A DNA stretch of 64,000 nucleotides from Cristatella mucedo. Its lineage: Eukaryota > Bryozoa > Phylactolaemata > Cristatellidae. Positions 1 through 11,243 of the stretch are shown one piece after another. A model generated the notes under the pieces. The model saw only the letters and a program-made list of their open reading frames with translations. It searched no databases and was not told the origin of the DNA. Both the position numbers and the translations under genes were made by a program. Position 1 is the first letter of the stretch; each line of letters opens with the position of its first letter. Location of the stretch: NCBI GenBank assembly GCA_009760855.2, contig WPIO01000037.1, positions 786,001-850,000 of the forward strand. The letters are read 5' to 3'.

Positions 1-215
1 GCTCTTTTCAAGACTCGAGCACACGATCTGGATCGTGTAGAGCAAGCACCTTATCCCTGGTCAAAGACCAAGGGACGGGGTTTAATGGAGTCCGATTCAG
101 CAGGCTCATTTATAAAGCGGCAGAAGAGCCTTGATTGCTGTCGACACCGCCGGCATCGGGCAATAAAGGATCGCCCAATGCAGGACTCCAACGCAGGCCG
201 CGGATCGTAATGAGC
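1..215 (-). mobile_element. Two partial SINE-B copies
   Basis: Positions 10-75 read in reverse resemble the tRNA-like head of SINE-B (TAAGGTGCTTGCTC, then a cut-off B-box). Positions about 100-215 match the SINE-B body, with a gcggcagaagagcc signature and an aggatcgccc-type block followed by a weak B-box. They appear truncated and adjacent. Confidence 0.6.
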
Positions 216-391
216 CCCAACTTACCCCTGGGCTCCAGGTCCAGGTTTTATCCAGAAAGAACGCTTCACAGCAATTTAGAAATGCAAGAAGAAGAGCGCT
301 GCGAAATGTCCGAGTCTTGCAGTGGGCAATGCCGGCTGCCGAAGCACAGCGATTCCTACTCGCTTGGAAGGGTGCAAACGCATTTCGGTTG

Positions 392-412
392 CCCCCCCCC
401 CCCCCCCCCCCC
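392..412. repeat. Poly-C run (21 C)
   Basis: A pure C homopolymer. Similar shorter C runs occur near 12068, 13031, 53906, 54891 and 61314, so poly-C tracts are a recurring feature of this genome. Confidence 0.95.
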
Positions 413-969
413 GCGGTCGCTCTCTATCTGCTAATGACTGATCAGTGATCGGTCATTAGCTTCTCGGCCGGGCTCACAAAGTGTAGTCGCCAGTAACGAG
501 CATTCTCCTAGCATGACGGTAGCAGACGAACACACTTCCAAAGCGATCGACGCGGTGCCGTTCAGCGCTCCGCTCGCCCGTCAAGGCGTGGCACGAATGG
601 TCGCTAGTCCAGCACCGCCGCCGGCTGGGCGATGACCCGAAGCGAACGTCCGTCTTGCCGCCGCCGCGACAGCAGATGCTGTTGCCGCCGCCGCGGGCTA
701 GGATCTCTTGTAGATCCCGGCAGTGCTCCAAAAGCTTGCAATACTCTGGGACATCGTAGGTCATCGCGATTAGTCAATTTCGTCGCTGAAATGTGGCAGC
801 TCACGCCGCAAGGGCAAGTCAGGAAATGGCGACTCGGCGAGGATACCCACCCAGAGATGGTCAAAAAATGGTCCGATCTCTGGCAGTTGCACGCAGCAGT
901 CGTAGTCCGGGCAGGAGCAGCTGACATAAAGAGATGCAGCGAGAATCTCCAGAGACGCGAGGCACCTCC
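413..969. other. No gene seen
   Basis: Mixed-composition DNA with a CCGCCG-rich patch near 655-700. Open frames here are short and have no recognisable domain. Confidence 0.5.
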
Positions 970-1756
<787 letters not shown>

Positions 1757-2114
1757 CCATTTCCTCTGTCGCCCTTGGTTGTCTGTCGGCGTGTCTCCTG
1801 CAAGAACTCATTCATTGCTCAGCTGTGGTATTCAATTCAGAATTATAAAGCATTTCTAAGCGTCTATTTTATGATATGCTTATACTATCTTTGTAGCTTC
1901 CCACAACCATAAGTAGTTGTGATTACGTAATGTTAGAGCGCTATTGATAATAATACTAGCGGTAAACTATGAACCGTGCCTGAGAGAACTAATTCTCTCT
2001 ACAGGCAGTTTACATGGAATGCACAATTTCAGAACGCTTTTCATACACAAAGCACAATTGAAGTGGCTAGAGCAAGGTTGTTGGAAGAAACCAGGGTACT
2101 CATTTCTTCACTAT

Positions 2115-2385
2115 AATGTATCTCAGTCTGTTACTCCACAAAGACATGCTTGTTGCTCAGATTTTTCTATATCCCACTCGAATCTCAAGCGGCTTTCGGT
2201 AGCCATCATACTTCGTCTCACGAAACATAGTGAAAGTGAGAAGCATAGCTGAGTAAGAAAGGCAGATAAGGTAGTGAGCGGTAAAGAAGTAGCAACTCAG
2301 AATGGCTGGAAAGGGTGTGCCACAGCCGGCAGTACAAAATAGAGGTCATGGCGTAGGAGTCGTGGAAGTGAGTTCTACTGTCCAG
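2115..2385 (+). repeat. Unclassified dispersed repeat X, copy 1
   Basis: It shares the order of several blocks with 8626-8905 and, in reverse, 44117-44252: aatgtatctc, actccacaaag, a ttcggtagcc block, tctcacg, gtgagaagcatagc, then a tgagtag/agtagcagctcag block. Origin unknown; possibly a LINE UTR or MITE. Confidence 0.6.
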
Positions 2386-3821
2386 GACCTGCAGAGCAAA
2401 AGCTTCTGTCACCAATGGTCAGGGTAATGGAACAGCTAATTTATTATCCAAAGAGGATCCACCGCGGGCACGAGGGTGAAGGTGAAAGTGGTGCAGCAGT
2501 TCAACTACGTGTTTCCTGAATGTATTTACCAGTTGCTGTCCAGTCTCCATCGCCCGTTCATGTCAAAGACACTGGAGCGAGTTGTGGCAGACCATTTGAA
2601 CTCTTATACTGAGACATCAAACCTAGAAATTAAGTTCTAGTCTGGATTTAGAGCTAATCACTCCCTAGAGTCAGTGTTTCTTAGGATGTATAATGACCTT
2701 CTCAGGAGTGCAGACTTGGGTAAAGTCTCTCTGCTCGCTCTGTTTGATCTTTCGGTAGCTTTCAGTAGCTTTCGGTAGCTTTCGGTAGCTCTCGATGCTA
2801 TTGATCGTAAAGTCCTTCTTGAGCGTTATGCATCTCGCCCGGGCATCACTGGCACTGCACTTCAATAGTTCAGGTCCAGTCTCAGAGGGAGAATCCAGAC
2901 TATTGATGTGAACGGAGAAAGATCATCAGTGGAATCACTGAAGTACGAGAGCACCTCAGGGCTCCGTGCTCGGTCGGCTTCTTTTCACAGTCTATACTCT
3001 CGCTCTTGCCGATGTGATCGCCAAGCACAGTGTAGGCTTTCACTTCTATGCAGATGACCCTCAGTTGTACGTTCGCTTTGATTCCTACCAGCGATCGAGC
3101 TCGTCGAATTCTCTACACTGCCTTGCTGCACGTATTGATGACACCTGCCCATTGATGGCAGCCAAATTTCTTAAATTGAACGACGACAAAACCAACCTAC
3201 TAGTTATGAGAAAACCAAGTGTGATTGAGAAATTGGAAAACCTAACGCTCAAAATCGGCTCCGCCAGCATGTCTCATGTTGAATCTGCACATAATCTAGG
3301 TGTCCTGCTCCAATGTGACCTATAACTAGTTGACCATAACAACTTCACAGTCAAGTCCGCCTTTTTTCATCTGCACATCATTGCTAAAATGTGGGCTTGT
3401 TGAGACAGGAACAGCACATCCAAATTGGTCCATGCATTTGCGACCTCCCGTCTTGACTTGTGTAATACACTGCTTGATGGTTTACCGGCATGTGCAATCA
3501 GGCGCTTACAGCTGGTGCAAAACTCTGCAGCTAGGCTTGTCTGTCGTGAGCGTCGCAGTTTCCACATCACACCACTTCTCGCCGACCTGCACTAGCTCCC
3601 AATCATTCAGCGTATCGACTTGAAAGGTTTTATCACTTACTTTTAGGTCCCTTCCTTCTCTGGCTCCGGCCTATCTATCAGAACTACTCCCCATGAGGGG
3701 AGGAATCGTAAAACCCGCTGTTCTGTTCCGCTGTTCCGCTGTGCTGTTCTGACTCGAATCGTTCAGCCTTCGATTTAGATATCTTACCTCGTACGAACCT
3801 CAAAACCGTCGGAAACCGTGC

Positions 3822-4000
3822 TGTTGTGTTTGTGCGGGCAGTTGCGCACAGATCAAGACGGCTCAGGCAAATGCTGTTTATTAAAGGAAACCCAGGATCG
3901 GGCCACCACGGCCAACACGCTGGCCTGGAAGCAACTGCTGCCAGTGGGTCCGCTGTCTCTACCGGAAGAGTTCGGTGGGTGGATAAGCCAGGCGGACCCA
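3822..4000 (-). repeat. LTR (3' LTR of the minus-strand element)
   Basis: Starts TGTTGTG and ends GGACCCA on the plus strand. Closely similar to 5333-5512, with a diverged middle part. Confidence 0.85.
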
Positions 4001-4259
4001 ACATCCTCTCTTCCCAACTGTGGCTGACTGAGCATCGGTCGGCTTCTAGAAGCTACGTGTTACCTGCTTGTAGGAAGCACACCAAACCATGGCCTTTGGT
4101 GACCAGCTGGATGAGTAGGCCACCAGCTTTAAGCCACCGGTGTGGCATAGCCAGAGCCCTTCTCTCACAACCAGGGATTAGGCTCGTGCCTCCTCACTCT
4201 GCCGCCCGGGTGTGGAATGTCTCCGTCGTCTAGGCGGCTGCTTGCACATCGCCGGCTCT

Positions 4260-4545
4260 TCTTGCCAACATAGCAGCTTCGACAGCACTCACCGGCTTCA
4301 TAGCAGGGCCAACCGGCGTCGTAGTCGCAGCACCGACCGGCGTCGTAGTATAGCCGGCTAGCATCGTAGCAACACATCCTGGCGTTGACGTCGCAGCGCT
4401 AACCGGCGTAGCAACACTGACCGTTGTCGGCGTGGCAGTGCTGACCGTCGTAGCAGCACTAGCCAGAGCAACCGTGCTGACCGATGCTGCAGCACTGACC
4501 GTCGTAGCACCTGGCGGCGTCGCACCTGGCTTGTCGTCGTCGAAG
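4260..4545. repeat. Degenerate tandem repeat in the LTR element
   Basis: Units of roughly 20 bp around GTCGTAGCAGCACTGACCG are repeated many times with substitutions, just inside the 3' end of the element. Confidence 0.75.
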
Positions 4546-5320
4546 TGCTGACCGTAGTCGCAGCCGTCTCGTTGCCCGTCATCAGTACCGTCTCGGTGAC
4601 CTCCACCACTGCTGCCCTCTCGCGGAACTCTGCGGTCGTCTGGCAGCGAGCAGTTTCGTTGACGGGCGTCTTTCGGGCCGCCACCTCGTGGGCCCGTGCC
4701 ACCGCGTCCGCCAGTGCCATCGTGTCCGGCTCCTTGCGGATCGCCATTTCGAGGACCGCTAGCACTTCGTGGGCTGCAACATCCTCTGCCTCCTCGAAAG
4801 CCGCCGACTGCGAGGCAGCCAATACTTCAAAGGGCACAGCCACAGGCTGCTGCTCCACCGTCGCTGCCGTCTGCTGCTGCTCTGGCCCCGTCCTGACAGG
4901 CACTTGTGGCACAGACATATTAGACGGCAGAAAATTTGTCCCGTTACTAAAGCTTGTATAAAAGCTCTTACAAATGCGACTCGAACAGGAACATCCACCG
5001 CAAATGTAGCAAACCTCAGGCACAGAGGCAGAGGAAAGAGGAAGAATCCTCCTGACAAGTGCTACAAGGTCCTGTAGCTGGAGTTCGGCCGGTTTACGTG
5101 GAGCTACCACCAGCTTGAGCATGGAATACAACTTAACCGGAAGGATGCTTATAAGCACTGCCTTTCGTCGGGTCTCCTCTGAAATGTCTCTCTGAAATTT
5201 CTCCTCACACATGCTCTCAGCAATTGCGACGTAGTCTGCATACGTCTGCTCCCCAGACGCTGGCTGAGCTCTCGTACCAGATCGATTCGCGTTCCAAGCA
5301 GCGTGTTCTTCGAATCCCAT
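4358..5320 (-). CDS. Gag-like protein of the LTR element (probably defective)
   Basis: The ATG at 5320-5318 lies 13 nt inside the LTR edge and opens a 320-residue frame. The segment RRKAVLISILPVKLYSMLK followed by VVAPRKPAE matches the pattern seen in Ty3/Gypsy Gag proteins. A CYICGGCSCSSRIC sequence occupies the place of a CCHC zinc knuckle but has Cys where His is expected. The C-terminal third is a low-complexity Arg/Leu stretch produced by a short tandem DNA repeat (4260-4545). No pol domain follows. Confidence 0.6.
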   Translation of the reverse strand: MGFEEHAAWNANRSGTRAQPASGEQTYADYVAIAESMCEEKFQRDISEETRRKAVLISILPVKLYSMLKLVVAPRKPAELQLQDLVALVRRILPLSSASVPEVCYICGGCSCSSRICKSFYTSFSNGTNFLPSNMSVPQVPVRTGPEQQQTAATVEQQPVAVPFEVLAASQSAAFEEAEDVAAHEVLAVLEMAIRKEPDTMALADAVARAHEVAARKTPVNETARCQTTAEFRERAAVVEVTETVLMTGNETAATTVSTSTTTSQVRRRQVLRRSVLQHRSARLLWLVLLRRSALPRRQRSVLLRRLALRRQRQDVLLRC

Positions 5321-5332
5321 TCTCGCCGCCAC

Positions 5333-5512
5333 TGTTATGTTTGTGCGGGCAGTCGCTCGCAGATCAAGACGGCTCAGGCAGATGCCTTTGATTTCGGAAA
5401 CGTGGAACCGTGCCGCACGGCCAGCACGCGGGCCTGGAAGCAACTGCTGCCAGTGGGTCCCCTATCTCTACCGGAAGAGCTCGGTGGGTGGATAAGCCAG
5501 GCGGACCGAGCA
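5333..5512 (-). repeat. LTR (5' LTR of the minus-strand element)
   Basis: Starts TGTTATG and ends CCGAGCA on the plus strand. It is followed directly by the right copy of the CGTGC target duplication. Confidence 0.85.
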
Positions 5513-5696
5513 CGTGCCTTTAGTTCCTGTGCTCCCAAAGTCTGGAACTCACTACCGATACACGTCAGAACGTCCCCTGAAGTGACGACATTTAAAGGAA
5601 GGTTAAAACGCACCTGTTTGTTTTATAGCATTTGGTGGGTCTTTATGGTTTGTTCTTTGTGTGTATGTACCTGCTTACACTAAGCCTGCTGCTTGT

Positions 5697-5868
5697 TATG
5701 GCACACTAGGTAAGGCGGTTGCTTTTACGACCTCGGTCCCGAGGTCGTGGGTTCGATTCCTGCGGTGGGCGATTCTTTATCGCCACTGCAAGCGGTGGTG
5801 ATAGCCGTAAAGGCTCTTCTGTCGCTATACAAAAAGAGGCTGTTTAATCAGCTAGGATTTTTTTTTAC
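5697..5868 (+). mobile_element. SINE-B copy (tRNA-headed)
   Basis: The A-box-like GGCACACTAGGTAAGG and B-box GGGTTCGATTCC lie in a tRNA-like head. The body has cgccactgcaagcggtggtg and aaaggctcttctgtcgc, and it ends in a T9 run. The copy at 31773-31945 is about 93% identical by eye. It is inserted in the 3' part of a LINE, so it is younger than that LINE. Confidence 0.8.
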
Positions 5869-5961
5869 CATCAATGATTTGTTGATGCTTTCTACGCAGT
5901 ATCTGTAAAGTGCCTAGAGAGAGATTAAGCTCTCTGAGGACGCTCTACAAATGTATTGTTA

Positions 5962-6068
5962 TCCTTTCCTGAAGGAGCCAAGTGGTGGCGGGCTTTGTTG
6001 GTCAGCGTAAGAGCTTCCTCTGTATCCATTGATTAACAGAGAGCCATTGAAGCTCCTTCAGGAAAGGA
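5962..6068. repeat. 17-bp perfect inverted repeat arms
   Basis: The arms TCCTTTCCTGAAGGAGC (5962-5978) and its complement (6052-6068) are exact and spaced by 73 nt, immediately after the LINE tail. Confidence 0.85.
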
Positions 6069-6239
6069 GACAGGTGGTCCTTGACCTCTGGAATTTGTTC
6101 AGAAGCGGAGCAGCCATATTCATAGCCAGTTGCGGTGGCCTAGTGGCTCTTTCGGTAGCTCAGACAAAATGGCCGAGTGCGATGACCTAGCCGAGATCGA
6201 ACCAGAAAGAAAATTAAATTGTCTGAAAGCCACTGCGCT

Positions 6240-7330
6240 AGATAGTCCCTAATTCTAGATAGGGCCTGGATGTGATTGCTAGCTGTGGGAGCAAAGTTCT
6301 TAGAGAAATCTTCAAAAAGTAGCCAGCTGTCAAAGACGACGCCTAAATTCCGAGCATACGGTGACAGTCACAAACAGCATCACCTATCAAAGAGCAAAGT
6401 CTTCTAGTCCAGCCACACTCTTGAGGTGTCCCTACGAGTAGCAATCCGATTTTTGTCGTTAAGTTTGAGGAAATTAGCCGTCATCGTTGATCGAATGTCT
6501 CCAAGACTAGCATTCAGTTTATCAGTCGTTAAAGTAGATTCCGACGGTTTAAATGACAAATACAGCTAAGTGTAGCCAGATAGAAGTGACAGCCGATTCC
6601 ATGGGCTCGAACCACCTTTCCCAGAGGTTCAGTATAAATGAAGAACAGCAAAGGACCGAGGACAGACCCTTTTTGGATTTCACAGGTGAATAGCCTGGAG
6701 GGTGAGACCTGACCACCACACGACACCGATTACACGCGACTGGACGACTGCGATTTGAACCATGCCTGTGCCTCTTCTGTCAGACCAATAGTTGTTCTCA
6801 GTCGTTCAAGTAGGATTTCATGTCAATAGTGTCGCAGGCAGCTGAAAGATCCAACATCGCCAGGGCAGTGACATCCCGCGATCGTTACTGCATAGGATAT
6901 CATTGGTTAGAAGGACGAGAGCAGTTTCAGTGGAGTGGTGTCGCTTGAATCCCGATGGAAAATTTTCTGACAAGTTATTCTATTTATGTGTGCTACCAGC
7001 TGCTTAACGACATTTTTTTAAATCCTTGACAAAAAAGAAACAAAGAAAACTATGCTATAGTTTGCTAGGAGCCATGAATCTAATCCAGGCTTAAAGTATC
7101 GGTCTAAAAATGGCCGACATGAAGGACTTGGGTACAACTTCGGTTTCCTGTGAAGCATTATAAATCTCAGCTATGGCTGAGCTAAGTTTTTCTGCCAGTG
7201 AGGGCCAGAGAGGGAATGGTAGAGAGTCTTCTTGGAGACGTGGTAGTTTTACTAGACCTTATTAGGAAAGCTAGATCTCACGTAAAAACCTCATTAAAGG
7301 AAGGTCACCGATTGTGACACAACGATTGCT
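6240..7330 (-). mobile_element. Degenerate LINE, family B, reverse copy
   Basis: Read on the minus strand, fragments include SAIAEIYNASQETEVVPKSF, ETALVLLTNDIL and GSVLGPLLFFIYTEPLG, then an altered FY-ADD region near 6570, with several stops. These are conserved blocks of an L2/CR1-like reverse transcriptase. The family differs from family A in wording but is of similar type. Confidence 0.75.
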
Positions 7331-7654
7331 TTAGTCAGAGGCGGCATTAAGGAGTCACGAATGTGTGCAGCATTGTTTCAGTGAAATAGACTAAAAACTT
7401 GTCACCATTAACAAAATTTCATTCTGGAACTCTGAAAACTCCTCCATAAACAAGGTCAGACGGCGAGACGGGAAGGAGGTCGTTGGATCGAAGAAGTGAG
7501 AGGAGCAATCTTTTTTATGGGGAACTGTTTGCAACTGAAAAACAGCTTTGGCCCACGCGAAAAACTGCAGGTCCTGCAGCCAAGCGATTCGAGAACAACA
7601 GTAGCCCGCCAAGCACCTTGCCAGACCGCGAGGACTGAAAGACCCTGTGGGTTG

Positions 7655-7977
7655 GTCTCGGGTACATTTAAAAAGAACTTAAAACGCACCGATTTAGGAC
7701 AGCATTTAGTGGGTCCCTGTGATTCGTCTCTTATGTGCTTATGCGTAATGACACTGTGCATGCTGCCGCGAACCACACTTGCATGCTGACCCTATGCATG
7801 TCACTCCTAACCATGTTGTTCATGTTGTTTATCAAGCATGATATTACTCATCATTCAATCGCGTTTCCCTTTGCAGCTAAATATAAAGCAAATATAAATA
7901 TAAAGCAAATATAAAGAGCCTAGAAAGAGATTGAAGTTCTCTGAGGGCGCCTTATCAAGTGTATTATTTTATTATTT
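7655..7977 (+). mobile_element. LINE family A, 5'-truncated 3' fragment
   Basis: It starts at the end of the reverse-transcriptase frame (TFKKNLKRT). It continues through the family 3' UTR (tgacactgtgcatgctgcc, catgttgtttatcaagcatg) to the tail agagattgaagttctctgagggcgcc and (ATTTT)n. A 16-bp piece, aaatataaagcaaata, is duplicated near 7885. Confidence 0.8.
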
Positions 7978-8625
7978 TACACAGCCATAGATCAGAACAG
8001 GGCTTCAGCCGTATATCGGTCAGTGGAAACGCATCTAGCTCCGCATGGACAGCCTGATCGCGGATGGTAAGTATCCCCATAGTTTTTAGTGAGCAAAAAA
8101 TTAACCGGCACAAGTTAAGAGGCCGTCCAACTCCTGCCAGTTGACCGATTAGGCGCGGCGGGCCTGCAGCGAGGTTTAGGGTTTTCCGGCCAACGTCACC
8201 TGCTGATCCAGATATAATGTTCATTTACTGGCGGTTTAATGCTCTCGGGCGAAGCATCAACTGCGTGACGCCGACTAAGTGGCTTGCATGCTTGGCAACA
8301 TGTAGCCGAGTCGGCAGACGCCGCGCCTACTGATTTTTATTGAAAGCTTGGTAGCGGCAGATGGTTGACTTGTCGTCACATCAGGCTGAGGCGCGGCGAG
8401 TGTGTTAGTATCGCAGCGAATGCTAATTAGCTATTTAAGATTTCGCATCTTAGGTTTGATAGCCGAATGGTCGACCGGGCGAATGCAGGATGCAGGGATG
8501 TTCTTACTGAAAAACGCCGAAAAGGTCCGCCGGTCGGTATAGAATAATGGATGGCGACATTGCACCTTATGCTAAGCAGGTCCTGTTTTGAGTGGCATAG
8601 CAGAGGACAGCTCATGCACAAATGT
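7978..8625. other. No gene seen
   Basis: Only short frames without recognisable motifs; no clear repeat. Confidence 0.5.
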
Positions 8626-8905
8626 AATGTATCTCCGTCTGTAACTCCACAAAGTCATAAAGACCATGTGGGTGTTACGCAGGAGAGTTTTGTATAGCGC
8701 ACTCACAGCCTAAGCAGCTTTCGGTACGCATTCGGTAGCCAACAGATTTTGTCTCACGTAACAAAGAAAAAGTGGGAAGCATAGCAGAGTCAGGAGAGCA
8801 GTTGAGGTAGTGAGTAGCATGCCAGTAGCAGCTCAGGACCGCTGAAAAGAATGAGCCATAGTCGGCAGTAGGAGAGTAGTTGTCGTTGCGTAAGAAACAT
8901 AGCGA
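8626..8905 (+). repeat. Unclassified dispersed repeat X, copy 2
   Basis: Shares ordered blocks with 2115-2385, and in reverse with 44117-44252. Confidence 0.6.
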
Positions 8906-8952
8906 CGATATCAGTTGAATACCCGAAGATATGACGAAGACGTTAGGTAGAG

Positions 8953-9638
8953 ATGAGCCCGATGGCGGTAATCCAGGTTACCAAATTTCCGCAAGTGGAA
9001 TTGAAATTAATAATTTTTTGCGGATAGCTGCTCTAAAAATTATAGCGTTTTGAAGTCAAAAACGCCGTTGACCAGATTCAGGAGCAGCGCCGTCAGAATT
9101 ACGTCGAAGCAATCTGAAGAACTATGTGCGAAAGAGCTCGATGAAAGGATGCACGCTATGGTAAGCCATAATAGTGATATAAAAGATGTTAGAAATGACG
9201 CTCTTAACAACGCAATGAAACGGATGTGAAAGTTCTTGGAAAAATTTCTCGAGAACTTCATTACCACCCGCTAGTCTGAAAAGGTTATGCAGGAGGTCCG
9301 GAATCGCTAACTGCTCCGGGCGTGCAGATACGCTCCGTGTGGCGCCCGAAGAAGGCACCAGTGGTTGTCCCCAAATCAGCCGTTAATCTTGAGCTATTTC
9401 TCGAAAAAAATAGGCTCAATTTTCGTAATCGAGCCCTGGATCTGGTCAGCCACTGCGCACTTGCACAATAGAAATCATCGTTTTCGAAATCACTGTCATT
9501 CTGCTGGCGAATAGAACTCAACGAGCCCGACATTTTTTAGCCTATTTGCATATAATTTGGACCAATATTCAGGCAGCTATCACAGTCCGTGCACACCCGG
9601 GTTACCATGATAACCCAGGTTACTGCCATCAGGCTCAG
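8953..9638. mobile_element. Possible TIR-bounded DNA element, about 690 bp
   Basis: Outer arms 8953-8983 and 9608-9638 are reverse complements at 24 of 31 positions, and nearly all differences are transitions. No target duplication was recognised. A minus frame opens MSGSLSSIRQQNDSDFENDD at 9533 but matches nothing I know. Confidence 0.4.
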
Positions 9639-9873
9639 GTCCACGCAGCACGAAGTCGTCCGAGGCCGCTCTCTAGCGCGTAAGGAAGGGATTATTTAAC
9701 CGACGGTCGGGCAGGCGCGGTGAGGAAATGCTCAAGTTCGCGACTGGGATACGTCAAAACGCGCTCGCTGATCAATGGCACTTCCGCTTTTGGCTTCTCT
9801 TTTGCCTTGAACCTTCAAGCACGGAGCTATCTGCTATTATTGTACACCTATGCAGAGCTGAGCACGCGATTCT

Positions 9874-10687
9874 GGTTTGGCCAAATGGCTAAGGGTCTCT
9901 TACTCAGGTCAAGGTGAATGCATTTGATGACCAAGGTCGTGGGCTCGAGCGCCGTGGCATATGTGACGCACCTGAATAGAGATTAAGTCCTGATGCATTT
10001 GTGACATCCCGTCTTGACTTCTGTAACTCACTACTTGCTAGCCTACCAGTCTGAGCGCTCAGGCGCTTACAGCTGATGTCGTGAGCGGCGCAGTTGCTAC
10101 ATCTCACCACTTCTCGCCAACCTGCACTGGCTCCAGGTGAAGCAGCGCATCGACTTCAAGGTTTTGTCACTCAAGTTCAGGTCCCTCCTTCATTCTTTGG
10201 CTCCAGCCCACCTATCAGATCTACTCCCCCGCCAGGCTAAGCATCGTACCACCGCTTTTCCGGAATCTAATCGTTTACCTATACTTCGTACGAACCAAGT
10301 TCTTTGGAGACCGTGCCTTTAGTTCGTATGCTCCCAAAGCCTGGAATTCACTCCCGACCTGCGTCACATCTGAATTGTCCACATTTAAAAAGAAACTAAA
10401 ACGCATTTATTTATGGCTCCCTGCGATTCTTACTTTATGTGCTTATGCGTGCTGACACTGTGCATGCTACCACTAATTATAGTTGCATGCTGACCCTAGG
10501 ATGAATGTCACCCCTGACCAGGCTATTCTTGTTGTTTATCGAGCAAGATACCGCTAACCATTCGATCGTGCTTCTTTTGCAGCAAATGTAATGTGCCTTG
10601 AAAGAGATTGAGTTCTCGGAGGGCGATTTATCAGACGTATTATTATTATTATTATATTCTCTTAAGGCGCAATACAAATGGATTACA
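9874..10687 (+). mobile_element. SINE-A copy split by a LINE insertion
   Basis: Head and body are at 9874-9990 (A-box TTGGCCAAATGGCTAAGG, B-box GTGGGCTCGAG, then cctgaatagagattaagt). The missing tail, ttctcttaaggcgcaatacaaatgg, appears at 10656-10686 and runs into the AT array. The LINE-A 3' fragment between them is complete to its ATT tail, so it was inserted later. Confidence 0.75.
9991..10655 (+). mobile_element. LINE family A, 3' fragment inserted in SINE-A
   Basis: It covers the C-terminal reverse-transcriptase region (LHWL.VKQRIDFKVL, PSLAPAHLSDLLP-like, WNSLP in broken frames). The 3' UTR (gcttatgcgtgctgacactgtgcatgct) and tail, gaaagagattgagttctcggagggcg with (ATT)5, follow. Confidence 0.8.
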
Positions 10688-10721
10688 TATATATATATAT
10701 ATATCATATATATATATATAT

Positions 10722-10804
<83 letters not shown>
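10687..10804. repeat. (AT)n array at a SINE-A tail
   Basis: About 118 bp of AT with two small breaks (catatc and tcctat). It starts directly at the end of the SINE-A tail. Confidence 0.95.
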
Positions 10805-10806
<2 letters not shown>

Positions 10807-11055
10807 TATCTCACGCGGCGGGAAGCTGGCCACTGAATGGGCTGGCAGGAAACGCAGCTTCTCGGGGCGTCTCGAGCCGCCGGCGGCTTTTTGCCAAGCG
10901 GTCACTTTGTATCGTGTACCATTGTATCGAACAACTGTATTCGTATCGCGAGCATCCAGAGCGGCATCGCGGCTGAGCACTAAGTGCGCGCAGCAGAGAA
11001 CGCAAACTGGCCACATCGTCGGCCTAAAGCCAACGTCAACCGCCGAATTTTAAGT

Positions 11056-11243
11056 CTACGCATCCGATAGGAGAGCGGTGGCGTCCGGCTCGGACGCGGA
11101 TGCCGCCCGTCGCCTCCTGGCGCGGATAGCTAGCAGACCCACTGCGGCCACACAGGCTACTGTCATGACCGCCGCCCAAGCTGCCATTCCGGTCACGAGC
11201 GGGCCGTTGTAGCTGCTCGCCGCCGCCGCTGCTGCCGGTGCGC
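11056..11243 (-). CDS. Coding exon 12: transmembrane helix and cytoplasmic tail
   Basis: The exon begins with an Ala-rich linker (GAPAAAAAASSYNGP), then a hydrophobic segment from about residue 4022 (MAAWAAVMTVACVAAVGLLAI). An RARRRR stop-transfer cluster follows, and the tail ends ALLSDA with a TAG at 11058-11056. This predicts a single-pass type I protein with a 22-residue cytosolic tail. I see no polyadenylation signal between 11055 and the AT array at 10804, so the 3' end of the transcript is unknown. Confidence 0.88.

Larger units (their letters stand above)
3822..5512 (-). mobile_element. Short LTR retrotransposon carrying only a gag-like frame
   Basis: Two direct LTRs (3822-4000 and 5333-5512, about 180 bp, TG...CA ends) are flanked by the 5-bp target duplication CGTGC (3817-3821 and 5513-5517). 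The element reads on the minus strand. After the upstream LTR comes TGGCGGCGAGAATGGGATTC, a PBS-like start, and a purine tract (GGGAAGAGAGGA, 4005-4016) lies next to the other LTR. It holds a gag-like frame but no protease, reverse transcriptase or integrase, so it is probably non-autonomous. It is inserted in the C-terminal reverse-transcriptase region of a LINE. Confidence 0.85.
2470..5965 (+). mobile_element. Degenerate L2/CR1-like LINE (family A) interrupted by an LTR element and a SINE
   Basis: Pieces of a non-LTR reverse transcriptase are readable: SKTLERVVADHLNSY, SGFRANHSLESV, LLALFDLS, an [17 protein letters not shown] block with the catalytic YADD (about 3010-3060), [16 protein letters not shown], and the C-terminal WNSLP region. 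Stops and frame changes break it. A 10-bp unit (TTCGGTAGCT) is expanded about four times at 2751-2795 inside the reverse-transcriptase region. The LTR element at 3822-5512 and SINE-B at 5697-5868 sit inside it. The 3' tail (5900-5960) is the family stem sequence plus TTATT. It is a pseudogenic copy. Confidence 0.82.

Noticed and set aside
5700-5775. tRNA gene at the head of the repeat
   Set aside because: A- and B-boxes are present, but the cloverleaf is imperfect and the same head with the same body recurs many times, so it is a SINE.
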